This document shows positions 52,516 through 62,292 of a stretch of 64,000 bases of DNA, piece after piece. The position numbers were made by a program, and so were the translations under genes. The stretch spans positions 2,976,001 to 3,040,000 of the forward strand of contig NZ_RKHK01000001.1 in NCBI RefSeq assembly GCF_003752405.1, read 5' to 3'. The notes beneath the pieces are model-generated. The model ran no database searches. It saw only the letters and a program-made list of their open reading frames with translations, and was not told the origin of the DNA. Position 1 is the stretch's first letter; the number at the start of each line of letters is the position of its first letter. Origin of the DNA: Bogoriella caseilytica (GTDB lineage: Bacteria > Actinomycetota > Actinomycetes > Actinomycetales > Actinomycetaceae).

Positions 52516-53274
52516 ATGTCCGGTCACTCCAAGTGGGCAACCACCAAGCACAAGAAGGCCGCGATCGATGCCAAGCGCGGCAAGCTGTTCGCGCGGCTCG
52601 TGAAGAACATCGAGGTCGCAGCGCGCACCGGTGGTGGTGACCTCGCGGGCAACCCGACCCTCTACGACGCCGTGCAGAAGGCCAAGAAGGCCTCGGTGCC
52701 TGCGGCGAACATCGAGCGGGCGGTCAAGCGTGGTTCCGGCGAGGAGGCCGGCGGCGCGAACTACGAGACCATCATGTACGAGGGCTACGCCCCCGGCGGC
52801 GTCGCCGTCCTGGTCGAATGCCTCACCGACAACCGCAACCGCGCCGCTTCGGATGTTCGCGTCGCCTTCACGCGCAACGGCGGTTCCCTGGCCGATCCCG
52901 GGTCGGTCTCCTACCTGTTCAACCGCCGCGGCGTCGTGCAGGTGCCCAAGGTCGATGGGCTCACCGAGGACGACGTGCTGGCCGCGGTGCTCGAGGCCGG
53001 CGCAGAGGAGGTGCAGGACCTCGGTGAGAGCTTCGAGATCATGAGTGAGGCCACCGACGTCGTCGCGGTCCGCACGGCGCTGCAGGAGTCCGGTGTGGAC
53101 TACGACTCCGCGGAGGCCAGCTTCGTGCCCTCGATGGAGATCGAGGTCGACGCTGATGGCGCGGCCAAGGTCTTCCGCCTCATCGAGGCACTCGAGGACA
53201 GCGACGACGTGCAGAACGTCTTCTCCAACGTGGACGTCCCCGAATCGGTGCTCGCGGAGCTCGGCGAGGACTGA
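52516..53274 (+). CDS. yebC: YebC/PmpR-family transcription/translation factor
   Basis: A 252-residue protein starting [25 protein letters not shown], the invariant YebC N terminus, and continuing with the family's three-domain pattern ([33 protein letters not shown]). Family members bind DNA as regulators in some bacteria and, in recent work, act on ribosomes stalled at polyproline. It is commonly followed by ruvC, as here (12-nt gap). TAGAAT (52461-52466) is a likely -10 about 50 nt upstream. Confidence 0.95.
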   Translation: MSGHSKWATTKHKKAAIDAKRGKLFARLVKNIEVAARTGGGDLAGNPTLYDAVQKAKKASVPAANIERAVKRGSGEEAGGANYETIMYEGYAPGGVAVLVECLTDNRNRAASDVRVAFTRNGGSLADPGSVSYLFNRRGVVQVPKVDGLTEDDVLAAVLEAGAEEVQDLGESFEIMSEATDVVAVRTALQESGVDYDSAEASFVPSMEIEVDADGAAKVFRLIEALEDSDDVQNVFSNVDVPESVLAELGED

Positions 53275-53286
53275 GGCGCCCACGCC

Positions 53287-53916
53287 ATGCGCATTCTCGG
53301 AGTCGATCCAGGGCTGACCCGCTGCGGGATCGGCGTGATCGACACGGCCCCCGGCCGGCAGGTCTCCCTGGTCGAAGCCGGCGTGGTGCGCACGCCGGCC
53401 GACCTTGCTCCCCACCTCCGGTTGCTGGCCGTGGCCGAGGGGCTGGAGGAGTGGATGGCCCGGCACCGGCCCGGCGCCATCGCGGTGGAGCGGGTCTTCG
53501 CCCAGGCGAACGTCCGGTCCGTGACGGGGACCGCCCAGGTGGCGGGCATCGCGATGCTGGCTGCAGCACAGGCACGTCTGCCCCTGGGGCTCCACACACC
53601 CAGTGAGGTCAAGGCGGCCGTCACCGGTGACGGCCGCGCGGAGAAGGCCCAGGTTCAGGAGATGGTCCGCCGGATCCTGCGGCTCGAGTCCGCTCCGAAG
53701 CCGGCTGACGCCGCCGATGCGGTGGCACTGGCGATCTGCCACTCCTGGCGTGCCGGGGTGGCCGGGGCGAGTCCATCCGATCGCGCGGTGGTGGCCGGCC
53801 AGCATGGCGGCGCAGGCAGCGCGCCCGAGGCACCCGGGATGACCGCGGCGCAGCGGGCGTGGGCGGCGGCCGAGCGCTCGGCGCGCCGTGCCGGAGCCGT
53901 GGCCGAACAGCGCTGA
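53287..53916 (+). CDS. ruvC: Holliday junction resolvase RuvC
   Basis: A 209-residue endonuclease that cuts Holliday junctions during recombination repair. Catalytic acids are visible: Asp7 in ILGVDPGLTRCG, Glu in IAVERVFAQAN (near 70), and the Asp pair in KPADAADAVALAICH (near 143-146). A C-terminal extension of about 45 residues, rich in Ala, Gly and Arg, exceeds the E. coli length and is common in actinobacteria. It starts 12 nt after yebC. Confidence 0.96.
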   Translation: MRILGVDPGLTRCGIGVIDTAPGRQVSLVEAGVVRTPADLAPHLRLLAVAEGLEEWMARHRPGAIAVERVFAQANVRSVTGTAQVAGIAMLAAAQARLPLGLHTPSEVKAAVTGDGRAEKAQVQEMVRRILRLESAPKPADAADAVALAICHSWRAGVAGASPSDRAVVAGQHGGAGSAPEAPGMTAAQRAWAAAERSARRAGAVAEQR

Positions 53917-53929
53917 GCAGGTACGGTCT

Positions 53930-53945
53930 TCGTACAGGTGTACAC
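53930..53945 (+). promoter_or_regulatory. degenerate LexA/SOS-box-like palindrome before ruvA
   Basis: TCGTAC-AGGT-GTACAC resembles the actinobacterial LexA consensus TCGAAC-N4-GTTCGA at 8 of 12 fixed positions, with symmetric core differences (GTACA/TGTAC). It lies in the 80-bp ruvC-ruvA gap, 52 bp before the ruvA start, a sensible place for SOS control. Confidence 0.35.
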
Positions 53946-53996
53946 CAGTGCGGCCCGGCCGTGCGCTAGGCATCGTGCCGACCAGGAGGACACGTA

Positions 53997-54612
53997 GTGA
54001 TCGCATCGATGAGTGGCGTCGTGGAGGCGCTTGGCCTGGACCACGCTGTGCTGGCAGTCGGCGGGGTGGGAGTGCGCATCGAGGCGACCCCGGCCACCCT
54101 GGCGTCGCTGCGTGTGGGTGCCGCGGCGCGCCTGGCCACGTCTCTGGTGGTGCGGGAGGAGAGCCTGACCCTCTTTGGCTTTGCCGATGACGACGAGCGC
54201 GCCGTCTTCGAGGCGGTCCAGACCGTCTCGGGAGTGGGACCGCGCCTGGCGCTGGCCATGGTCGCGGTCCACACTCCGGATCTGCTGCGCCGTGCGGTGG
54301 CCGAGGAGGACCTCGCTGCCCTGCAGCGGGTGCCCGGAATCGGCAAGAAGGGTGCTCAGCGCATCGTGCTGGAACTCGGAGACAAGCTCGGCCCGCCCAC
54401 CGGCGGCAGCGCCCCCGCTCCTGCCACGACGGATGCCGAGGTGCCCGGCGGCCTGGCCGCGGAGGTGGCTGAGGCGCTGACCCAGTTGGGCTGGAACGAC
54501 AAGCAGGCCGGCGCGGCTGTCACCGCCGTGCTGGACTCGCCCGACGCTCCCGCGGCCGACGACCGCGCGGCGGTGCTCCGGGCGGCCCTGCAGCACCTGG
54601 CAGGTGCGCGAC

Positions 54613-54620
<8 letters not shown>
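53997..54620 (+). CDS. ruvA: Holliday junction branch-migration protein RuvA
   Basis: A 207-residue protein: N-terminal OB-fold ([24 protein letters not shown]), two helix-hairpin-helix motifs ([15 protein letters not shown] and [19 protein letters not shown]) and the C-terminal domain III ([20 protein letters not shown]) that contacts RuvB. RuvA tetramers hold the junction. The GTG at 53997 is used; an ATG three codons later is also possible. It overlaps ruvB. Confidence 0.96.
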
Positions 54621-55647
<1,027 letters not shown>

Positions 55648-55781
55648 GCCGGAGCTTGTCTGCGCCCGGATGACTGGCCGAGGGCGCGCCGCGCGGAGCT
55701 CGTAGGGGCCGTGCACTGGTTCGGCGGCTAGCGCGTAGACTCTCCTGGTCCGCGCCCAACCGCAATCGGAGTGCCTCCCTT

Positions 55782-56192
55782 ATGGAGATCTTGATCTTTC
55801 TCGTGCCGATGTTGCTGCTGCTGTGGCTGGTATCCAGCCGTGGCCGCAAGAAGCAGCAGGCTCAGCAGGAGCAGCTGCTGAACTCACTCGATCCCGGCAC
55901 CTGGGTGATGACCCGAGCCGGGTTCTTCGGCAAGGTCGTCGAGGTGGACGGCAAGGTCGTCACGCTCGAGAGCCCCACGGGCGAACTCAGCATCTGGCTC
56001 GATGCCGCCATCGCTGAGGTCAAGGACCCGCCCTTCGCCGAGGACGGCGACGAGGGCGAGGGCGAGGGCGAGGAGCTTCCCAGCATCGAGCTGTCCGCGG
56101 ACAGTGGTGCAACGGCGGAGCCCGAGGGTTTCCGGCCCGGAGGCCCCACCGTGGGCGAAGACGGGCGCCTGACCGACCAAGACAAGGGCTAA
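55782..56192 (+). CDS. yajC: preprotein translocase subunit YajC
   Basis: A 136-residue protein with a single N-terminal membrane helix (ILIFLVPMLLLLWLVSS), the YajC pattern QQAQQEQLLNSLDPGTWVMTRAGFFGKVVEV, and a long acidic tail rich in Glu and Gly that is typical of actinobacteria. It associates with SecDF to help protein export. TAGACT (55736-55741) is a likely -10. It is 12 nt before secD. Confidence 0.94.
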   Translation: MEILIFLVPMLLLLWLVSSRGRKKQQAQQEQLLNSLDPGTWVMTRAGFFGKVVEVDGKVVTLESPTGELSIWLDAAIAEVKDPPFAEDGDEGEGEGEELPSIELSADSGATAEPEGFRPGGPTVGEDGRLTDQDKG

Positions 56193-56204
56193 GGGCACAG
56201 AGTC

Positions 56205-58238
56205 GTGGCAGCACCCTCTCGTCAGCGCCCCGCGCGCACCCTCGTCATTCTCGGCGTCCTGCTGGTCGCGATCTTCGCCTCGATCGTCGGCGGTGACCGC
56301 TGGTCCGATGGCTCGACCACGCCCGATCTCGCACTCGACCTCGAGGGTGGCACGCAGCTCATCCTGACGCCACGGACCACCGATGGCTCCGAGATCACCG
56401 ATGAGGACATCGATCAGGCGATCGCGATCATGCGTCAGCGCGTGGACGCCTCCGGTGTGGCCGAGTCCCAGATCACCAGTCAGGGATCGAACAACATCGT
56501 GGTGGGCCTCCCCGGCACCCCCTCGGACGAGACGATCGAGCTCGTCGGGCGCTCTGCCCGCTTGTACTTCCGCCCCGTGCTCCAGATCGGTGGGCCCGGC
56601 GTCATCGACGCCCACACGGTGCTGGAGGAGGGCGAGGATCCCTTTGCCGATCTCGATGTCGAGAACATGACCGACGAGGAGATCGAGGAGGCACTCGCCG
56701 AGCTCCAGCAGGAGGCCGAGGCCGCTGCTGCCGAGCGTGAGCCGGCGACCGAGGAAGAGATCGAGGAGGCCGCCAGAATCGCCGCAGACGTGGACGGCGA
56801 TGGCGAGATCTCCGATCAGCCGGCGACCGAGCCGGAGTCCTACACCGACACGGCTTGGATCACCGAGCAGGTGATGTACGACTTCTACACCCTGGACTGC
56901 CTGGATCCGGCCAACCGTGCCGGCGGACTGGACCACCCCTCGGACGAGCCGATCGCGGCCTGTGATGAGACCGGGATGACGAAGTACATCCTGGCGCCCT
57001 CGCCGCTGTCCGGACAGCACATCACGCAAGCCACCTCCGGCATGCAGACGACACAGAGTGGCGCCCCCACGGGCCAGTGGGCGGTGAACTTCGAACTCGA
57101 CCGCGAGGGCGGGCGCATCTTCGCGGACCTCTCCGCAGAGTTGGTGCGCCTGGAGAGCCAGCCGCCCCGCAATCAGTTCGCCGCGGTCTTGGACGGCAAC
57201 GTCATCACGGCACCCACGATGAACAACGTCATCCCAGGGGGCCGCGGCGAGATCAGCGGCAACTTCACCTCCGAATCGGCGGCCACGCTGGCCAACCAGC
57301 TCTCCTTCGGTTCGTTGCCGATCGACTTCGAGATCCAGTCCCAGGAGCAGATCTCGGCCACCTTGGGCACCGAGCAGCTGCAGCGAGGTCTGCTGGCCGC
57401 CGCCATCGGAGCCGTGCTCGTGATCGCCTACCTGTTGTGGCAGTACCGGGCGCTCGGTCTGGTCGCCGTGTCCTCCCTGGTGCTCGCCGGTGTGGTCACC
57501 TACGGGCTCATCACGCTGATGTCGTGGCAGATGGGCTATCGGCTCTCGCTGCCCGGTGTGGTGGGTCTGGCGATCTCGGTGGGTGTCACCGCGGACTCCT
57601 TCATCGTCTACTTCGAAAGAGTCCGCGACGAGGTGCGCGAAGGACGAACGCTGGGAGCCGCCATCGAGCACGGATGGCCGCGCGCCAAGCGCACCATCCT
57701 GGCCTCCGACGCGGTGAACTTCATCGCCGCTGCGGTGCTCTACGTGCTGGCCGTCGGCGGTGTGCAGGGCTTCGCCTTCACCCTCGGTCTGGTGACCCTG
57801 GTCGACATCCTGGTGATCTTCCTCTTCACCCACCCGGTGATGCTGTTGCTGGTGAAGACCAAGTTCTTCGGTCAGGGACACAAGCTCTCCGGTCTGCAGC
57901 CCGAGTCGCTGGGCGCGACCTCGTACACCTACCGCGGGCGCGGTCGCTTCGGCGGACCGGGTCACCGCTCCAGCCCTGCCGAGGCAGCCGCATCACCGGA
58001 AGACGCTGAGCATTCCTCGCGGATCCCCGTCACGGTGGGTGCGGGTGCCGCCGGCGCGGGCCAGGCGGTGAACCGGCACGACCGGTCACCCCTGCCGCCG
58101 GCCATCACCGAAGACGGTCGCAAGCTCACCATCGCCGAACGCCGGGCTCTGCAACGCAAGCAAGCGAGCGCGGCAGAGAGCGCCGAGAACGGCGGCCCGG
58201 ATCCGGATGAGCAGACCACGGAAGGCGGTGAGCGGTGA
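56205..58238 (+). CDS. secD: protein translocase subunit SecD
   Basis: A 677-residue RND-type membrane protein that uses the proton gradient to pull exported proteins from SecYEG. It has one N-terminal helix, a large extracytoplasmic region (about 35-395) and five further helices, with DLEGGTQLILTP near the start and GVTADSFIVYFERVRDEVREG near the end. The external region carries an acidic helical insertion followed by DVDGDGEISD at residues 195-204, which looks like a calcium-binding DxDGDGxI loop. A charged cytoplasmic tail of about 110 residues follows the last helix. The start is GTG. Its stop overlaps secF. Confidence 0.95.
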   Translation: MAAPSRQRPARTLVILGVLLVAIFASIVGGDRWSDGSTTPDLALDLEGGTQLILTPRTTDGSEITDEDIDQAIAIMRQRVDASGVAESQITSQGSNNIVVGLPGTPSDETIELVGRSARLYFRPVLQIGGPGVIDAHTVLEEGEDPFADLDVENMTDEEIEEALAELQQEAEAAAAEREPATEEEIEEAARIAADVDGDGEISDQPATEPESYTDTAWITEQVMYDFYTLDCLDPANRAGGLDHPSDEPIAACDETGMTKYILAPSPLSGQHITQATSGMQTTQSGAPTGQWAVNFELDREGGRIFADLSAELVRLESQPPRNQFAAVLDGNVITAPTMNNVIPGGRGEISGNFTSESAATLANQLSFGSLPIDFEIQSQEQISATLGTEQLQRGLLAAAIGAVLVIAYLLWQYRALGLVAVSSLVLAGVVTYGLITLMSWQMGYRLSLPGVVGLAISVGVTADSFIVYFERVRDEVREGRTLGAAIEHGWPRAKRTILASDAVNFIAAAVLYVLAVGGVQGFAFTLGLVTLVDILVIFLFTHPVMLLLVKTKFFGQGHKLSGLQPESLGATSYTYRGRGRFGGPGHRSSPAEAAASPEDAEHSSRIPVTVGAGAAGAGQAVNRHDRSPLPPAITEDGRKLTIAERRALQRKQASAAESAENGGPDPDEQTTEGGER

Positions 58239-59356
58239 TGTCCTTCCGCACCTGGGGTAACCACCTCTACACCGGTCAAAAGACCTACGACATCGTTGAT
58301 CGCCGCAACCGCTGGGTCGTCATCGCCGCGGTACTGATGATCCTGTCGATCGCGGTGCTGCTCGTGCGCGGGCTGAACCCGGGCATCGAGTTCTCCGGGG
58401 GATCGCAGTTCACCGTCTCCGGAGCGCAGACCACCGAGGAACAGCCTGCGCACGATGTGATCTCCGAGGTCGGCGGTGAGCCGCCACGCGTCTCCACGGT
58501 GGGCGACACCACCGTGCGGGTCCAGACCGGTGAGCTCACCGACGTCGAGACCCGTCAGGTGCGCGACGGCCTGGCCGAGGCCTACGGAGTGAGCCCGGAC
58601 GACATCACCTCGACCTTCATCGGCCCCACCTGGGGCTCGGACGTCACCCAGCAGGCGATCATCTCCCTGGTGATCTTCATCAGCTTGATCGTGCTGGGCA
58701 TGCTGATCTACTTCCGCACCTGGACGATGGCGGTGGCGGCGTTGGCGGCCCTGCTGCACGACATCGTGCTCCTGGTGGGCATCTATGCGCTGGTCGGTTT
58801 CGAGGTCACGCCTGCGGCCGTGGTCGGGTTCCTCATGGTCATGGGGTATTCGCTCTACGACACGGTGGTCATCTTCGACAAGGTGCGCGAGAACAACGCC
58901 GACCTCTTCACCCAGGATCGCCACACCTACGCCGAAGGATCGAACCGCGCCGTCAACCAGACGCTGGTGCGCTCGATCAACACCTCGGTCACCGGTGTGC
59001 TCCCGGTGGCGGCGATCCTGTTCATCGGTGCGCTCTTCATGGGTGCCGGCACCCTGCGCGACATCGCCCTGGCGCTGTTCGTGGGCATGATCCTTTCCGC
59101 CTACTCCTCGATCTACCTCGCGGCACCGATCGAAGTGGGCCTGCGTGAGCGCGACGCCAAGGTCATCAAGCACACCAAGGTCGTGGTGGACCGGCGCGAG
59201 CGGCGCGAGAGCGGCCTGAAGGTCGCCTCCGGCCCGCTGAGCGCCGAGCGCATCGACGAAGAGGCCGCTCTGGCCACCGAGCGGGGGGGTTCTGTGGTCG
59301 CTGGGCGGCACCTGGGCACCGCTGCGCAACCTCGGCGAAAGAAGAGCGGCAAGTGA
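58235..59356 (+). CDS. secF: protein translocase subunit SecF
   Basis: A 373-residue partner of SecD with one N-terminal helix (VVIAAVLMILSIAVLLV), an external P1 domain with NPGIEFSGGSQFTVSG, and five helices including GFLMVMGYSLYDTVVIFDKVREN, the family's conserved fourth-helix signature. The start is given as the GTG overlapping the secD stop by 4 nt (GTGATG); the ATG one codon later is equally likely. It overlaps apt by 4 nt, so yajC-secD-secF-apt form one transcription unit. Confidence 0.95.
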   Translation: MMSFRTWGNHLYTGQKTYDIVDRRNRWVVIAAVLMILSIAVLLVRGLNPGIEFSGGSQFTVSGAQTTEEQPAHDVISEVGGEPPRVSTVGDTTVRVQTGELTDVETRQVRDGLAEAYGVSPDDITSTFIGPTWGSDVTQQAIISLVIFISLIVLGMLIYFRTWTMAVAALAALLHDIVLLVGIYALVGFEVTPAAVVGFLMVMGYSLYDTVVIFDKVRENNADLFTQDRHTYAEGSNRAVNQTLVRSINTSVTGVLPVAAILFIGALFMGAGTLRDIALALFVGMILSAYSSIYLAAPIEVGLRERDAKVIKHTKVVVDRRERRESGLKVASGPLSAERIDEEAALATERGGSVVAGRHLGTAAQPRRKKSGK

Positions 59357-59919
59357 GCCAGGCGGACGGGGTCCGCGCGCCGGGCTCGCCCTTCCCGGAC
59401 TCACTCGTGAACCTCGTGCGCGGCCACATCCGGGACATCCCGGACTTCCCGAGCCCGGGCATCCTCTTCCGCGACATCACTCCGCTGCTGGCGGACGGCC
59501 CGGCCCTGCAGGCCCTGGTGGATGGACTGGCCGAGGTGTACCGGGGTCGCATCGATGCGGTGGCGGGCATCGAGTCGCGCGGCTTCATCCTCGCGGCGCC
59601 CATCGCGGCCACCCTGGGGATCGGCATGATCACCATCCGCAAGGCGGGACGTCTTCCCGGCCCGGTCATCGGCGTCGACTACTCCCTGGAGTACGGTCAG
59701 GCCCGCATCGAGCTGCACCCCGAGACGGTCGTGACTGATTCGCGCGTGTTGGTGGTCGACGATGTGCTCGCCACAGGCGGAACGGCGGCCGCTGCCGCCT
59801 CCCTCATCGAAGAAGCCGGCGGTGAGGTCGTCGCGCTGGGCATGCTGCTGGAACTCGGCTTCCTCCAGGGCCGCGCGGCACTGACCGGCCGCCAGGTCGA
59901 TTCGGTCCTCGTCTACTGA
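59353..59919 (+). CDS. apt: adenine phosphoribosyltransferase
   Basis: A 188-residue purine-salvage enzyme that makes AMP from adenine and PRPP. It shows IRDIPDFPSPGILFRDITPLL, the hood region GIESRGFILAAPIA, RKAGRLPGPV and the PRPP-binding loop VLVVDDVLATGGTAAAA. The GTG start overlaps the secF stop. The location between secF and relA is standard for actinobacteria and links purine salvage with (p)ppGpp metabolism. Confidence 0.96.
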   Translation: MSQADGVRAPGSPFPDSLVNLVRGHIRDIPDFPSPGILFRDITPLLADGPALQALVDGLAEVYRGRIDAVAGIESRGFILAAPIAATLGIGMITIRKAGRLPGPVIGVDYSLEYGQARIELHPETVVTDSRVLVVDDVLATGGTAAAAASLIEEAGGEVVALGMLLELGFLQGRAALTGRQVDSVLVY

Positions 59920-59967
59920 TGCGCGCACCTGCTCGGACCGTGGGCACGCGGAACCGTGCAGCTCTCG

Positions 59968-59979
59968 TAGAATCGCCCA
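59968..59979 (+). promoter_or_regulatory. -10 element for a probable leaderless relA mRNA
   Basis: TAGAAT (59968-59973) lies 6 nt before the ATG at 59980, placing transcription initiation at or next to the start codon. No Shine-Dalgarno sequence precedes the ATG. No good -35 is visible at 17 nt. Confidence 0.6.
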
Positions 59980-62262
59980 ATGGTTGGCGAGCAGGTGCGT
60001 AGCGAGGAATCGGTGCAGCCGCATGCCCTCGCGGACGCGCCCACGGCGATCAAGCCGCTGCTCGTCATCGTCGAGGCGAACCACCCGCAGGCAGACCTGG
60101 CCCTGATCAGTCGCGCCTACGAGGTCGCAGAGGTGGCTCACCGGGGCCAGCAGCGCAAGTCCGGCGAGCCCTACATCACCCACCCCATCGCGGTGGCCAC
60201 GATCCTGGCCGGGCTCGGCATGACCGCGCCCACACTGGCGGCTGCGCTGCTCCACGACACCGTGGAGGACACCGAGTACCCGCTCTCGCAACTCACCGAG
60301 GATTTCGGTGACGAGATCGCCCTGCTCGTCGACGGCGTCACCAAGCTGGACAAGGTCACCTACGGCGACGCCGCGCAGGCCGAGACCGTGCGCAAGATGG
60401 TGGTCGCAATGGCCAAGGACATCCGGGTCCTGGTGATCAAGCTGGCCGACCGCCTGCATAACGCCCGCACCTGGAAGTTCGTGCCTTCGCACAAGGCCGA
60501 GAAGAAGGCGCGTGAGACCCTCGAGATCTACGCTCCGCTGGCGCACCGCCTGGGCATGAACACCATCAAGTGGGAGCTGGAGGATCTGTCCTTCGCCACG
60601 CTGTACCCGAAGGTGTACGAGGAGATCGTGCACCTCGTGGCGGAGCGGGCGCCGGCGCGGGACGAGTACCTCTCGATCGTGTCCCACCAGATCGAGGAAG
60701 AGCTCAAGGACTCCCATATCGAGGGCCTGGTCACCGGCCGGCCCAAGCACTACTACTCGATCTATCAGAAGATGATCGTGCGTGGCCGCGACTTCGACGA
60801 GATCTTCGATCTGGTCGGGGTGCGGGTGCTGGTGGAGTCCGTGCGGGACTGTTATGCCACCCTCGGGGCCATGCACGCGCGATGGAAGCCGCTGCCGGGG
60901 CGCTTCAAGGACTACATCGCGATGCCGAAGTTCAACCTCTACCAGTCGCTGCACACCACCGTGGTGGGGCCGAACGGCAAGCCGGTCGAGATCCAGATCC
61001 GTACCCACGAGATGCACCGCCGGGCCGAGTACGGCGTGGCCGCGCACTGGAAGTACAAGCAACAGGCGAACAGTGGCGGGTCCCGCTCCACCAGCGCCCT
61101 CGAGGCTCCCGCCGGGGCCGGGGAGATGGGCTGGTTGCGCCAGCTCGTGGACTGGCAGCGCGAGACCTCCGATCCCAGCGAGTTCCTCGACTCGTTGCGC
61201 TACGAGATGTCCGGCGCCCAGGTATACGTCTTCACCCCCAAGGGTGACGTGCTTTCCCTCCCCGCCGGGGCCACTCCGGTGGACTTCGCCTACGCCGTGC
61301 ACACCGAGGTCGGTCACCGCACGGTGGGCGCGAAGGTCAACGGCAAGCTCGTCCCTCTGGAATCCACGGTGGAGAACGGCGACACCGTGGAGGTCTTCAC
61401 CAGCCGGTCGCCGGAGGCGGGGCCCAGCCAGGACTGGCTCGGCTTCGTCAAGTCGCCGCGCGCCCGCAACAAGATCAAGGCGTGGTTCACCAAGGAACGG
61501 CGTGAAGAGGCGATCGAGAACGGCAAGGACGCCCTCACGCGCACCATGCGCAAGCAGAACGTACCGATCCAGCGCCTGATGAACCACGCCTCGCTGAGCT
61601 CCCTGGCCACGGAGATGCGCTATCCGGACGTGGAGTCGCTGTATGCGGCCGTCGGGGAGCACCACATCTCGGCCGACAACGTGGTGGGCAAGCTTGTCGA
61701 AGCCATGGGTGGCGAGGACGGCGCCGAGGAGACCCTCGCTGAGGCGACGATGCCGGGGGAGAGCCGGCGCGCCTCCCGCACCACCGAGAACGCCATCGTG
61801 GTCGAGGGCATGTCCGACACCGACATCTGGGTCAAACTCGCACGCTGCTGCACCCCGGTGCCCGGCGACCCCATCGTGGGCTTCGTGACCCGAGGGGCCG
61901 GCGTCTCAGTCCATCAGGCCGATTGCGGGAACATCGAGTCCCTGCGCCGCCAGCCCGAACGCATGGTGCAGGTGAGCTGGTCGGGTAGCGCGCAGTCGGT
62001 GTTCCTGGTGCAGATCCAGGTCGAGGCGCTCGACCGCAACGGCCTGCTCATGGACGTCACCCGGGTGCTCTCGGAGAATCACGTCAACATCCTCTCGGCC
62101 TCCGTGACCACCTCCCGGGACCGAGTCGCCATCTCCCGCTTCTCCTTCGAGATGGCCGAGCCCTCCCACCTCGGTCACGTCATGGCCGCCGTGCGTCGCA
62201 TCAACGGCGTATTCGACGCCTACCGGATGACCGGGTCCAAGCGCCCGGCGTCGGCGGACTGA
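59980..62262 (+). CDS. relA: bifunctional (p)ppGpp synthetase/hydrolase (Rel/Rsh)
   Basis: A 760-residue long Rsh enzyme controlling the stringent response. The N-terminal HD hydrolase domain is intact ([37 protein letters not shown]), the synthetase domain is intact ([54 protein letters not shown]), then TGS, helical/zinc-finger-like ([20 protein letters not shown]) and ACT domains. Both activities are therefore predicted. It appears to be transcribed without a leader and lies 60 nt after apt. The length is normal for actinobacteria. Confidence 0.96.
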   Translation: MVGEQVRSEESVQPHALADAPTAIKPLLVIVEANHPQADLALISRAYEVAEVAHRGQQRKSGEPYITHPIAVATILAGLGMTAPTLAAALLHDTVEDTEYPLSQLTEDFGDEIALLVDGVTKLDKVTYGDAAQAETVRKMVVAMAKDIRVLVIKLADRLHNARTWKFVPSHKAEKKARETLEIYAPLAHRLGMNTIKWELEDLSFATLYPKVYEEIVHLVAERAPARDEYLSIVSHQIEEELKDSHIEGLVTGRPKHYYSIYQKMIVRGRDFDEIFDLVGVRVLVESVRDCYATLGAMHARWKPLPGRFKDYIAMPKFNLYQSLHTTVVGPNGKPVEIQIRTHEMHRRAEYGVAAHWKYKQQANSGGSRSTSALEAPAGAGEMGWLRQLVDWQRETSDPSEFLDSLRYEMSGAQVYVFTPKGDVLSLPAGATPVDFAYAVHTEVGHRTVGAKVNGKLVPLESTVENGDTVEVFTSRSPEAGPSQDWLGFVKSPRARNKIKAWFTKERREEAIENGKDALTRTMRKQNVPIQRLMNHASLSSLATEMRYPDVESLYAAVGEHHISADNVVGKLVEAMGGEDGAEETLAEATMPGESRRASRTTENAIVVEGMSDTDIWVKLARCCTPVPGDPIVGFVTRGAGVSVHQADCGNIESLRRQPERMVQVSWSGSAQSVFLVQIQVEALDRNGLLMDVTRVLSENHVNILSASVTTSRDRVAISRFSFEMAEPSHLGHVMAAVRRINGVFDAYRMTGSKRPASAD

Positions 62263-62292
62263 TTCAGCGCCGCCAGCACTGATCCAGCGCCG

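Noticed and set aside
55884-57965. Open frame of about 690 codons on the minus strand opposite yajC and secD
   Set aside because: It is antisense to well-identified genes, lacks recognisable domains and has the His/Asp/Gly-rich composition expected from a shadow frame in GC-rich DNA.
59401-61665. Open frame of about 750 codons on the minus strand opposite apt and relA
   Set aside because: Same reasoning: both sense genes are certain, and the antisense product shows no domain or ribosome site.
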